A stretch of 6,050 nucleotides of DNA from Chloroflexota bacterium (GTDB lineage Bacteria; Chloroflexota; Dehalococcoidia; Lucifugimonadales; Australimonadaceae), in contig JAQBVZ010000054.1 in the NCBI GenBank assembly GCA_027625205.1, positions 1 through 6,050 of the forward strand, in the 5' to 3' direction. The notes beneath the pieces were generated by a model, which had not been told where the DNA came from, searched no databases, and saw only the letters and a list, made by a program, of their open reading frames with translations. Positions 1-5,297 of this stretch are shown one piece after another (position 1 is the first letter of the stretch; every line of letters begins with the position of its first letter). The translations under genes were made by a program, and so were the position numbers.

Positions 1-794
1 GATTCCAAAAACCAGGAACGCCGCAGCCTGGAGAAAATGGTGACTGCACTCATAGCGAAGCCCGCCAGCAAAATCCATGTAGAGGCCCAGCCCAGGTACG
101 CACGAAAGGTCAGGTCTCCATCTGAACGCAGCGGTTGTTCCCACCCTGTAAGCGGGCCATGGAGCAGCACCAGCACAACCAACGCTATGGATGTGCGGTT
201 AATAGAACTGGTGGAGTCCAGAAGCAGCCGGTTGACCAATACCAACAGGAGGCCAATCTCTAAGACGGCAAGCGCGGCCGCAACGAAGGTTAGCAGCGTT
301 GCGGCGGTCACGGGGCCGCTGGAGTCAAAGGCAAATAACGTAAAAGTATGCGCCTGCTGGGCTATGAGCATGATGGCTGCAAAGGCCACTCCGTACTGAG
401 CGCCCGATTTGGAGATAGCCATGCTCACCACCAGGACAAAAACAAAAACAATAGGGAAGATGGCCAGCCCAGTGTAGAGCGATGTGTCCGTGTCTACTTC
501 AGTGGCCAGTATCTGACCTAGCAGGACAATCCCGGCGAGGCCAGCGGGGAACCAGGTGAAGAGGCTTATCGGCAACCGGCGCTGGGTGGCGTAGATACCG
601 CCGAACACAACTGCAAGTATCATCAGGGCCGCCGGCGGAGAAACACCGCCAGTTGTACCGGGCAATCCCAGCGCACGCCAGACCCAGGTGACAAATGTTG
701 ACGCAAGCAACACCAGCAGTGGCGCTGCCAGCGTCAAATGCACCCTGTCCAAGGATGCAGGGCCGGGAGAGCTCGTTTCAAAAGGAGTCTTCAT
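1..794 (-). CDS. Unrecognised polytopic membrane protein, C-terminus cut by the window edge
   Basis: An open minus-strand frame runs from an ATG at 794 to the left edge, giving 264 codons with no stop. After a short polar N-terminus (MKTPFETSSPGPASLDR) it is strongly hydrophobic, with about eight candidate membrane segments at roughly residues 20-39, 55-70, 79-97, 106-128, 135-156, 162-188, 203-217 and 233-254. Arg-rich turns (QRR near 72, RLRR near 256-259) would face the cytoplasm. It lies 47 nt downstream of jag on the same strand, so it is probably the last gene seen of the rpmH-yidC-jag operon. There is no good Shine-Dalgarno before the ATG, and an in-frame GTG at 815 is an alternative start. 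I do not recognise a family. The segment count suggests a transporter or envelope-polymer type protein, but no motif supports a function. That it is a coding membrane protein is fairly sure; its role is unknown. Confidence 0.75.
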   Translation of the reverse strand, partial: MKTPFETSSPGPASLDRVHLTLAAPLLVLLASTFVTWVWRALGLPGTTGGVSPPAALMILAVVFGGIYATQRRLPISLFTWFPAGLAGIVLLGQILATEVDTDTSLYTGLAIFPIVFVFVLVVSMAISKSGAQYGVAFAAIMLIAQQAHTFTLFAFDSSGPVTAATLLTFVAAALAVLEIGLLLVLVNRLLLDSTSSINRTSIALVVLVLLHGPLTGWEQPLRSDGDLTFRAYLGWASTWILLAGFAMSAVTIFSRLRRSWFLE

Positions 795-841
795 AAGTAC
801 AGTCGGGGGTTCCACGCCTTGGCAGGCTGCCGGCAAGCCGG

Positions 842-1504
842 TTATTCGTCGTCAGGTACGCTGCCGCCGGGGCTAATGGTGAGCTTGCGGTCCTGGCCCT
901 CTCCAGAGCTTTCAGTGGAAACGTTGCCATTGGAGGACAGCGCCATGTGAATAATGCGCCGGTCAGCAGCGGACATGGGCTCCAGGCTCATGGGCCTGCC
1001 GCTGGAAACAACGCGCTCCGCCATGCGTTCCGCCATGGACTCCAAGTTCTGTTGACGCCGCACCCGGTACTGCTCAACATCCACAAGGACTGTTGTCCGC
1101 CGGTCCAACTCACGGCTGACCATCATGTTGACGACGATCTGGAGGGCCTGGAGGGTCTCTCCCCTGCGGCCAATGAGCAGACCTGCGTCCGTTCCCTGCA
1201 CGTCAATGATGGAGGGATCCTCAGGGCCTGAGCCGGAGGTTCGGATGGTGGCCTGAGCTTCCACGTCCATCAGCCTCATAATCTTATTGACGGCTCGCAG
1301 CCCTGCTCCAGCCTCGCCGCCGCTGTCCATGATGCGGGTGACACGTACCTTGGCGGGCTCACCCCCAATGCCGAGGATGCCAGCCTTGCCCTTGCTAACG
1401 ACGTCTACTTCGACCTCCTCGCGGTCTGCGTCGAGCTCGAGCATTGCGATTTCGATCGCTTCCTCCACCGTCTTGGCTGTCATCACTACGCTGTCTTTCT
1501 CCAT
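842..1504 (-). CDS. jag: Jag/KhpB RNA-binding protein (Jag_N, KH and R3H domains)
   Basis: This 220-residue protein has the full Jag (SpoIIIJ-associated, KhpB/EloR) layout. Residues 8-57 form a Jag_N domain with the typical KAGILGIGGEPAKVRV stretch. Residues about 70-143 form a KH domain with the GRRGET loop (G112-x-x-G115). Residues about 150-209 form an R3H domain with R182-x3-H186 in RRIIHMAL. The family binds RNA, works with KhpA in some Gram-positive bacteria, and affects cell elongation and division. It is usually encoded directly after yidC, as here. I chose the ATG at 1504 because a purine-rich stretch (GGAGAGGGAAGG) precedes it; a second in-frame Met at residue 8 lacks such a site. 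The start lies 110 nt inside yidC, an unusually long overlap that probably couples translation. The C-terminal tail after about residue 210 is short and acidic. Confidence 0.95.
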   Translation of the reverse strand: MEKDSVVMTAKTVEEAIEIAMLELDADREEVEVDVVSKGKAGILGIGGEPAKVRVTRIMDSGGEAGAGLRAVNKIMRLMDVEAQATIRTSGSGPEDPSIIDVQGTDAGLLIGRRGETLQALQIVVNMMVSRELDRRTTVLVDVEQYRVRRQQNLESMAERMAERVVSSGRPMSLEPMSAADRRIIHMALSSNGNVSTESSGEGQDRKLTISPGGSVPDDE

Positions 1505-2354
1505 CGCCTTCCCTCTCCTCTCCGGCAGGAAGCACCTTAGCTTCCACTACCGCAGGGGCTGAGGATGTTGCCTGCGCCGCTTGCGCATTTGGTCGCAGAC
1601 CACCCCAACCCATCACAAAGTATTGAATGATAATCCCCACCAAGGTGGAGAAGACCCAGTAGAGCACCAGGCCACTTGGAAAAGTAACGCTGATAAAGAT
1701 AAAGAATACAGGGAGCAGCCACAGCATCATCCGTTGTTGGCTGGCCTGCTGTGGGTCTGCGCCGGGGCGGGCCATCATCTTTTGCTGCAACCACATGCCG
1801 GCGCCAGAGAGAACGGCCAGGAAGTAGTACGGCACCGCAGACAAAAGCCCGCCGGTGGCCTGGACGTTGTTGACGCTCAAACCCAGGTCCAACCCCAAGA
1901 AGCCACGTTCCACAGGTACAACGCGATGCAATACGGGGAGCCATGAATAGAGGATGTCTGAAAGGCCCGCAAGGTTCTCCGGCGTGAAGGGCACAACGTT
2001 GCGGACTGCGTAAAACAAGCCGATGAATATGGGCATCTGAAGCACCAAGGGACCCAAGCAACCGATGGGACTCACACCCATCTCCTTGTACAGGTTCATT
2101 GTCTCCTGCTGTTGCCTCCGCGGGTCACTCTTGAACTTCTCTCTGAGCTCCTTCATCCGAGGCCCTAGTGCACTCATTTTCTGCGTCTGTTTGAGTTGCT
2201 TGATGTGCAGCGGATAGGTAACAACCCGGCTGATGAAGGTGAAGGCAATGATTGCCAACCCCAAATTGCTGAACAGGACGACGTACAGAAGCAGCAGGCC
2301 GTTGGTCAACGGTCTGACGATAACTTCATTCCACAGAAGCCCAATCAACTCCAT
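1395..2354 (-). CDS. yidC: YidC/Oxa1/SpoIIIJ-type membrane protein insertase
   Basis: This 319-residue insertase places membrane proteins into the cytoplasmic membrane, alone or with SecYEG. It lacks the large periplasmic P1 domain of proteobacterial YidC and has the compact Oxa1-like core. The first core helix ends in FISRVVTYPL with R43, the expected groove arginine. A charged cytoplasmic hairpin follows (about 50-92, KMSALGPRMKELREKF), then the helix with GCLGPLVLQMPIFIGLFYAVR, and later helices near 170-190, 212-226 and 228-246. The C-terminus is a polar, then Arg-rich tail: 11 Arg in the last 21 residues. Basic tails of this kind contact the ribosome in Oxa1 and some bacterial YidC proteins; that role here is inferred. 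The gene starts 15 nt after the propeller lipoprotein stop, and its AGGAG (2367-2371, 12 nt spacing) overlaps that stop. Codons 284-319 lie over the start of jag in another frame. Confidence 0.97.
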   Translation of the reverse strand: MELIGLLWNEVIVRPLTNGLLLLYVVLFSNLGLAIIAFTFISRVVTYPLHIKQLKQTQKMSALGPRMKELREKFKSDPRRQQQETMNLYKEMGVSPIGCLGPLVLQMPIFIGLFYAVRNVVPFTPENLAGLSDILYSWLPVLHRVVPVERGFLGLDLGLSVNNVQATGGLLSAVPYYFLAVLSGAGMWLQQKMMARPGADPQQASQQRMMLWLLPVFFIFISVTFPSGLVLYWVFSTLVGIIIQYFVMGWGGLRPNAQAAQATSSAPAVVEAKVLPAGEEREGDGERQRSDDSQDGGGSDRNRNARARRRPRGGRSRRR

Positions 2355-2369
2355 ACGCTTGCTCTGCTC

Positions 2370-3518
2370 CTAGTCCTTGGTGCTAACCGGCCAGGGCCGG
2401 ACGGGACGCCGGTCATCTATATCTACGGCATAAATGTTGTGGTCACGGTCTGCAATGTATATGACGGAACCCTTAGCCATAAGCGGGGCCTGTACCTTCT
2501 CCCCCAGGTCATAGCCCCACTCACGGCTTCCATCTATGGCGTTCAGCACATACATAGTACGCGAGTCCGACGCGACTACAACGCGGTCACCAACAAGCAC
2601 CGGGGTGGAACGGGCAGCTCCTTCCGTTGGGAACGTCCATTCAAGCCGCTCAGATTGAATGCCCCACGCATACAGCGTTCCGTCCATATTGGGAATGTAG
2701 AGGCGTTCCTCATCCGCAACCACTCCGCTCCAAAACCAACCGTCTGCGGTGAACAATGACCGCACAGAGCCGGTAGCAGCGTCTATGGCATAGAAGTTTC
2801 TGTCAAAGGCGCCCACGTATATGGTCCCGTCTACGACAAGCGCCGTAGAGCCAATGGAACCGTCCAGTTCCACGGGCGCAGACCAGACCAGGGAGAAGTC
2901 TTCCAGAGAGACCGCGTAGAAGAAGTGGTTGAAATCACCAAAGTACGCAATGCCGTCCACTACCGTGGGAGTGGACCAGACCTTACCGATGGTCCCTGTC
3001 TCCGGGTAACGGCAAATTTCCCGTTCTATTTCTGTAGCGTCAAGGACGTACAACTGGCCGTTCTCAGAATCAGACGCAGCACCAAAGATGGCTTTGCCGT
3101 CAACAATGACCACGTCACTGACCACGCTCTTGGTCTGTTCATCTCCCTCAATCTCAAACTGGCCTATGATGTCTTGTGACTCAATGTCCAGGCTATACAC
3201 CTTGCCGTTGTACCCCGATACATAGAGCGTGTTGCCGGACAGCGTCACGGCACTGTAGATAGCAAGGAATGTGTCATTACCGTCATCTTTATCTGGAGGG
3301 AAGACCCATACCCGGGACCCGCTTTCAGCGTCAAAGGCAACAATCTGGGCTTCTATAGAACCCACGTAGACATCTTGGCCGCCGTCCGTTACGCCAGACC
3401 AGCCGGAATTGGCGCTAAACTGGTCATCGGTGCATGCAGCAAGCAGCAGGATAATCAGAGGGAAACCAAGGGCCATGGCAATCAGCCTGCGGCCGCGCTG
3501 TGACAGAGCGAATTTCAC
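2370..3518 (-). CDS. Eight-bladed PQQ/BamB-like beta-propeller lipoprotein
   Basis: From a GTG at 3518 this is a 382-residue exported lipoprotein. It has a basic N-terminus (KFALSQRGRR), a hydrophobic stretch and a lipobox LAAC with Cys29. The rest is about eight repeats of roughly 40 residues with the PQQ/quinoprotein-like blade pattern: hydrophobic strand, (I/L)YVG or similar, D/N-x-x-(F/L)YA(I/L)D, then W near the end. Examples are VYVGSIEAQIVAFDAESG, IYVGAFDRNFYAIDAATG and VIYIADRDHNIYAVDIDD. BamB has this fold, but these repeats are common and do not show that PQQ is bound or that a BAM complex exists. The likely place is the outer face of the cytoplasmic membrane. An in-frame GTG at 3551 would add 11 residues; I prefer 3518 because it gives a compact signal peptide and AAGGA lies 11 nt upstream. 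The gene sits between yidD and yidC, an unusual place. Its substrate or partner is unknown; help with YidC-dependent insertion or folding is only a guess. Confidence 0.9.
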   Translation of the reverse strand: MKFALSQRGRRLIAMALGFPLIILLLAACTDDQFSANSGWSGVTDGGQDVYVGSIEAQIVAFDAESGSRVWVFPPDKDDGNDTFLAIYSAVTLSGNTLYVSGYNGKVYSLDIESQDIIGQFEIEGDEQTKSVVSDVVIVDGKAIFGAASDSENGQLYVLDATEIEREICRYPETGTIGKVWSTPTVVDGIAYFGDFNHFFYAVSLEDFSLVWSAPVELDGSIGSTALVVDGTIYVGAFDRNFYAIDAATGSVRSLFTADGWFWSGVVADEERLYIPNMDGTLYAWGIQSERLEWTFPTEGAARSTPVLVGDRVVVASDSRTMYVLNAIDGSREWGYDLGEKVQAPLMAKGSVIYIADRDHNIYAVDIDDRRPVRPWPVSTKD

Positions 3519-3571
3519 GTTTTCCGTCTTCCTTGCAGCGCCAGAGCACACATCTGTCTCAAGCGCGGTAC

Positions 3572-3599
3572 GTTATATCAGTAAGTCCTACCCCTTCAA
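3572..3599 (-). promoter_or_regulatory. Candidate internal promoter before the propeller lipoprotein gene
   Basis: Read on the minus strand there is TTGAAG (3594-3599), a 16-nt spacer, then TATAAC (3572-3577). TGA stands directly before the -10 element, which matches the extended -10 pattern TGnTATAAT. The -35 element matches only four of six consensus bases. It begins just after the yidD stop and would give a leader of about 45-50 nt for the GTG at 3518. It could drive the propeller lipoprotein, yidC and jag apart from rpmH-rnpA-yidD. If this start site is used, the alternative GTG at 3551 would have only a very short leader. Confidence 0.4.
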
Positions 3600-3809
3600 T
3601 TAAGGGACAGGGTCATATCCCTTACCCCCAAGGGGGCGGCACCTGCTCAACCGTTTGATGGTCAGCCAGGAACCACCGAGGACACCATACTTTGCGATGG
3701 CCTCTTCCGCGTAGTGAGAACAGGTGGGAGTATACCTACAGGCGCCAGGGGCGTACGGCGACAATGCATGTTGGTAGAAGTGTATCAGGCGTACAGCCAA
3801 TCCCTTCAT
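3600..3809 (-). CDS. yidD: YidD membrane protein insertion efficiency factor
   Basis: This 69-residue protein matches the YidD family from end to end. It has an amphipathic N-terminus ([17 protein letters not shown]), the cysteine motif [15 protein letters not shown] (C24, C30), a third cysteine in [17 protein letters not shown] (C57) and the usual GYDPVP ending. YidD lies at the inner face of the membrane and helps YidC-dependent insertion. I chose the ATG at 3809 because GGAGG stands 5 nt before it. A GTG one codon upstream (3812) would place the same site too close. The ATG shares one base with the rnpA stop (TGATG), a normal sign of translational coupling. Unlike in most genomes it is not followed directly by yidC; a propeller lipoprotein gene intervenes. 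Confidence 0.96.
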   Translation of the reverse strand: MKGLAVRLIHFYQHALSPYAPGACRYTPTCSHYAEEAIAKYGVLGGSWLTIKRLSRCRPLGGKGYDPVP

Positions 3810-4177
3810 CACTCCCTCCCCCCTGGACCGTCAGGCGGTGTCAGCCCATTTGCCCGCTCCATGACGTTGGCCAGCGCTTGCTGGAGTTCATCAAAGGTGG
3901 CTGTTGGTGCAGCAGTGCGAGCAATGAAAAGCATATCCCAACCGCCTTGCATCGGCGCACGGCGCACGAGGTCTTGGAGCCTACGCCGGAGCTTGTTCCG
4001 CACCACCGCCTTGCGGGCTACTCTGCGGCTTATGGCAAAGCCAAACCGCGAATATGCAAGCTTGTTTGGAGTTGTCCTGAGCACCAGCAAGTGATGAGCC
4101 CGAGAGACACCTTGCTCTCTCAGGGCTTGGAAGTCCCGCTGACGGCGGAGGCGGCGTTCAGACCAAGGGACCTGCAC
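3809..4177 (-). CDS. rnpA: Ribonuclease P protein component
   Basis: From a GTG at 4177 this is a 122-residue, basic protein that assists the RNase P RNA in removing tRNA 5' leaders. The family pattern is clear: [14 protein letters not shown] at the N-terminus (F16), [20 protein letters not shown] in the middle, and the RNR-type motif [16 protein letters not shown] (R60-N61 onward), then WDMLFIART and a helix [14 protein letters not shown] chose 4177 because AAGGG stands 7 nt upstream and the length is normal. The frame is also open far upstream, through the whole of rpmH. In-frame alternatives are a GTG at 4210, whose bases overlap the rpmH stop (GTGA), and an ATG at 4354, just before the rpmH start, giving 181 residues. 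The last is like the extended Thermus protein and cannot be excluded. The gene ends on the yidD start. Confidence 0.93.
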   Translation of the reverse strand: MQVPWSERRLRRQRDFQALREQGVSRAHHLLVLRTTPNKLAYSRFGFAISRRVARKAVVRNKLRRRLQDLVRRAPMQGGWDMLFIARTAAPTATFDELQQALANVMERANGLTPPDGPGGRE

Positions 4178-4183
4178 AGTAGA

Positions 4184-4189
4184 GCCCTT
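4184..4189 (-). promoter_or_regulatory. Shine-Dalgarno that favours the short rnpA start
   Basis: The minus strand reads AAGGGC here, in the gap between the rpmH stop and the GTG at 4177. AAGGG leaves a 7-nt spacer. It is the best ribosome site before any of the three candidate rnpA starts, and it decides the start given for that gene. Confidence 0.55.
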
Positions 4190-4206
4190 GTCATGAGCAG
4201 CAGAAC

Positions 4207-4344
4207 TCACACGGTCAGCAGGTGCCGGCCCTTTAGACGACGCCGCGCAAGCAGGTTCATCCCGCCGCGGGAACTCATCCGGGCTACAAAACCATGCCGC
4301 CTCATGCGACGTCGTTTCTTTGGTTGCCACGTCCGTTTTGGCAC
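4207..4344 (-). CDS. rpmH: Large ribosomal subunit protein bL34
   Basis: This is a 45-residue, very basic protein with the L34 pattern: [12 protein letters not shown], then [14 protein letters not shown], then [16 protein letters not shown]34 is part of the 50S subunit near the peptide exit region. The start is GTG at 4344. A TGA stands three codons upstream in the same frame, and the only in-frame ATG before the conserved HGF is at residue 14, which would remove the conserved N-terminus, so GTG is forced. The Shine-Dalgarno is poor (AGAGA about 11 nt upstream). It is the first gene of the leftward operon, roughly 46 nt after the predicted transcription start, and 29 nt before the short rnpA start. 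It lies in a different frame over a long open upstream extension of rnpA, so automatic annotation can easily miss it. Confidence 0.96.
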   Translation of the reverse strand: MPKRTWQPKKRRRMRRHGFVARMSSRGGMNLLARRRLKGRHLLTV

Positions 4345-4396
4345 GGGCGATCATTTCTCTAAAAGTGGATTTGGTAGGATACGCGAAGCAGTAGCT

Positions 4397-4426
4397 AGTA
4401 TAATCGTGGGCGTTCGTTCGTGTCAA
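4397..4426 (-). promoter_or_regulatory. Sigma70-type promoter for the rpmH-rnpA-yidD operon
   Basis: On the minus strand there is a perfect TTGACA (4421-4426), an 18-nt spacer and TATACT (4397-4402, five of six consensus bases). Transcription would start near 4390, giving rpmH a leader of about 46 nt. This strength fits a ribosomal protein gene. It also means that any rnpA start upstream of about 4390, including the 4465 start of the longest frame, would lie outside this transcript. Confidence 0.75.
4399..4404 (+). promoter_or_regulatory. Possible divergent -10 element for tlyA, overlapping the rpmH -10
   Basis: The plus strand reads TATAAT, a perfect -10 consensus, sharing four bases with the minus-strand TATACT. 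No good -35 is seen at 16-18 nt upstream, and there is no TG extension. A start near 4411 would give tlyA a leader of about 100 nt before the ATG at 4512. A second weaker hexamer, CATAAT at 4475-4480, also lacks a -35 and is an alternative. Confidence 0.4.
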
Positions 4427-4511
4427 ACGTACTAATGCACTGCGTGACGTAGCGGGCTGCGCCATGCCAATTCACATAATAGTCCGCGCACACGGGTCCC
4501 TTAAAAAAACA

Positions 4512-5297
4512 ATGGCTGAAGACACACATAAGAAGCGCAAGTCGGAACGGGCTGATAGTCTCCTGGTGTCTCAGGGGCTGGCTGAGACCCGGAATCAGGC
4601 TCGCGCCCTGTTGCTTGCGGGTGAGGTGTTCATTGGCACACAGCGCGTGGAAAAGCCAGGTTCCCAAGTGGCAGCGGACGCGCAACTCAGGGTGAAGGAG
4701 CGTTCCCCCTTTGTGGGCCGCGGCGGGGTGAAGCTCTCCAGCGCCCTTGCGTCTTTCAATCTTGATGTGACTGGCATGACGGCTCTGGATGTTGGAGCCT
4801 CCACCGGTGGCTTCACGGACTGCCTCCTCCAGCGTGGCGCTAAGCACGTCTACGCGGTGGACGTGGGCTACGGCCAGCTTGCCGAGCTCCTCCGTGGCGA
4901 CCCGCGAGTGACGGTGATGGAACGAGTTAACGCCCGCGAGCCGTTTGCACTGCCGGGCCGCGTGGACTTGCTGGTATCTGACGTGTCGTTTATTTCGTTA
5001 CGCTTGGTGTTGCCTCCCTCCTTAGAGCACCTGTCTCCTGGCGGGTATGCCCTTGTCTTGGTGAAACCGCAGTTTGAGGCGGGGAAGGGACAGGTGGGCA
5101 AACGCGGTGTGGTCCGTGATCCCTTGGTCCACGCTCAGGTGGTGGGTGGGTTTTGTGTGTGGGCCATCAGCCATGGGCTGCGGTTCTTTGGCATACGGCC
5201 ATCACCTATAGAAGGTGACAAGGGGAACCGGGAGTTCTTTGTGCTGCTGCAAAAAAACGGAGGTGTGAGAGGGTGCTTAAGTCACTACGGTCCATAG
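4512..5297 (+). CDS. tlyA: TlyA family rRNA 2'-O-methyltransferase
   Basis: This 261-residue protein has an S4-like RNA-binding domain at about 12-62 (RADSLLVSQGLAETRNQARA, then LLLAGEVFIG) and an FtsJ/RrmJ-type methyltransferase domain. The latter shows GRGGVKLSSAL (K74), the SAM-binding motif LDVGASTGGFTD (92-103), VYAVDVGYGQL, SDVSFISL (D157), LVKPQFEAG (K185) and GNREFF (E241). K74, D157, K185 and E241 fit the K-D-K-E tetrad of the family. TlyA enzymes methylate cytidine 2'-OH in 23S rRNA and, in the longer type II forms, also 16S rRNA; which type this is cannot be told with confidence. The name hemolysin A is historical. I chose the ATG at 4512 because it gives the usual length and a short basic lead-in. 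An in-frame ATG at 4464 would add 16 residues, and neither has a clear Shine-Dalgarno. The last 25 nt overlap the next gene. Confidence 0.93.
   Translation: MAEDTHKKRKSERADSLLVSQGLAETRNQARALLLAGEVFIGTQRVEKPGSQVAADAQLRVKERSPFVGRGGVKLSSALASFNLDVTGMTALDVGASTGGFTDCLLQRGAKHVYAVDVGYGQLAELLRGDPRVTVMERVNAREPFALPGRVDLLVSDVSFISLRLVLPPSLEHLSPGGYALVLVKPQFEAGKGQVGKRGVVRDPLVHAQVVGGFCVWAISHGLRFFGIRPSPIEGDKGNREFFVLLQKNGGVRGCLSHYGP
5252..5258 (+). other. A AAA AAC slippery heptamer near the end of tlyA
   Basis: In the tlyA frame the bases read CAA AAA AAC, so A AAA AAC fits the X XXY YYZ pattern for -1 ribosomal slippage. The -1 frame after it is the frame of the downstream lipoprotein and has no stop before that gene's GTG. 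The run is also seven A long (5251-5257), which can cause polymerase slippage. No strong upstream stimulator is obvious, so chance is quite possible. Confidence 0.35.
5259..5263 (+). promoter_or_regulatory. Shine-Dalgarno inside tlyA for the lipoprotein gene
   Basis: GGAGG stands 9 nt before the GTG at 5273. It is the strongest ribosome site in the region and fixes the lipoprotein start within the tail of tlyA, in preference to the in-frame ATG at 5306, which would leave only five hydrophobic residues before the lipobox. Confidence 0.7.

Noticed and set aside
37..399. A 120-residue plus-strand open frame near the left edge
   Set aside because: It is antisense to the hydrophobic minus-strand frame, which is longer and has clear membrane-protein character.
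820..842. GC-rich small hairpins (CCGG/CCGG and GGCAG/CTGCC) after jag as a terminator
   Set aside because: The stems are short with tiny loops or mismatches, and no T run follows. The next gene continues on the same strand, so readthrough is likely.
2370..3518. Calling the propeller lipoprotein BamB or a PQQ-dependent dehydrogenase
   Set aside because: Only the repeat fold and lipobox are seen. No BAM partner is present, and no PQQ-ligand or dehydrogenase motif can be recognised.
3601..3624. A 7-bp inverted repeat, TAAGGGA and TCCCTTA, around the yidD stop as a terminator
   Set aside because: The stem is only seven pairs with a 10-nt loop, and no T run follows on the minus strand. It also lies mostly within conserved YidD codons (GYDPVP).
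3692..4435. A 247-residue plus-strand open frame across yidD, rnpA and rpmH
   Set aside because: It runs antisense to three well-supported conserved genes, and its translation shows no family pattern. It is a GC-driven shadow.
3809..4465. A 218-residue rnpA starting at 4465
   Set aside because: That start lies upstream of the predicted rpmH transcription start (about 4390), and the extra N-terminus shows no family similarity. The ATG at 4354 and the starts at 4210 and 4177 remain possible.
4464..4511. A longer TlyA N-terminus from the ATG at 4464
   Set aside because: No Shine-Dalgarno is visible, and the extra residues precede the usual start of the S4-like domain. The ATG at 4512 gives the usual length.
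4345..4511. A replication origin, since rpmH-rnpA often lies near dnaA and oriC
   Set aside because: No DnaA-box cluster or AT-rich unwinding region is visible, and the neighbour is tlyA and not dnaA.
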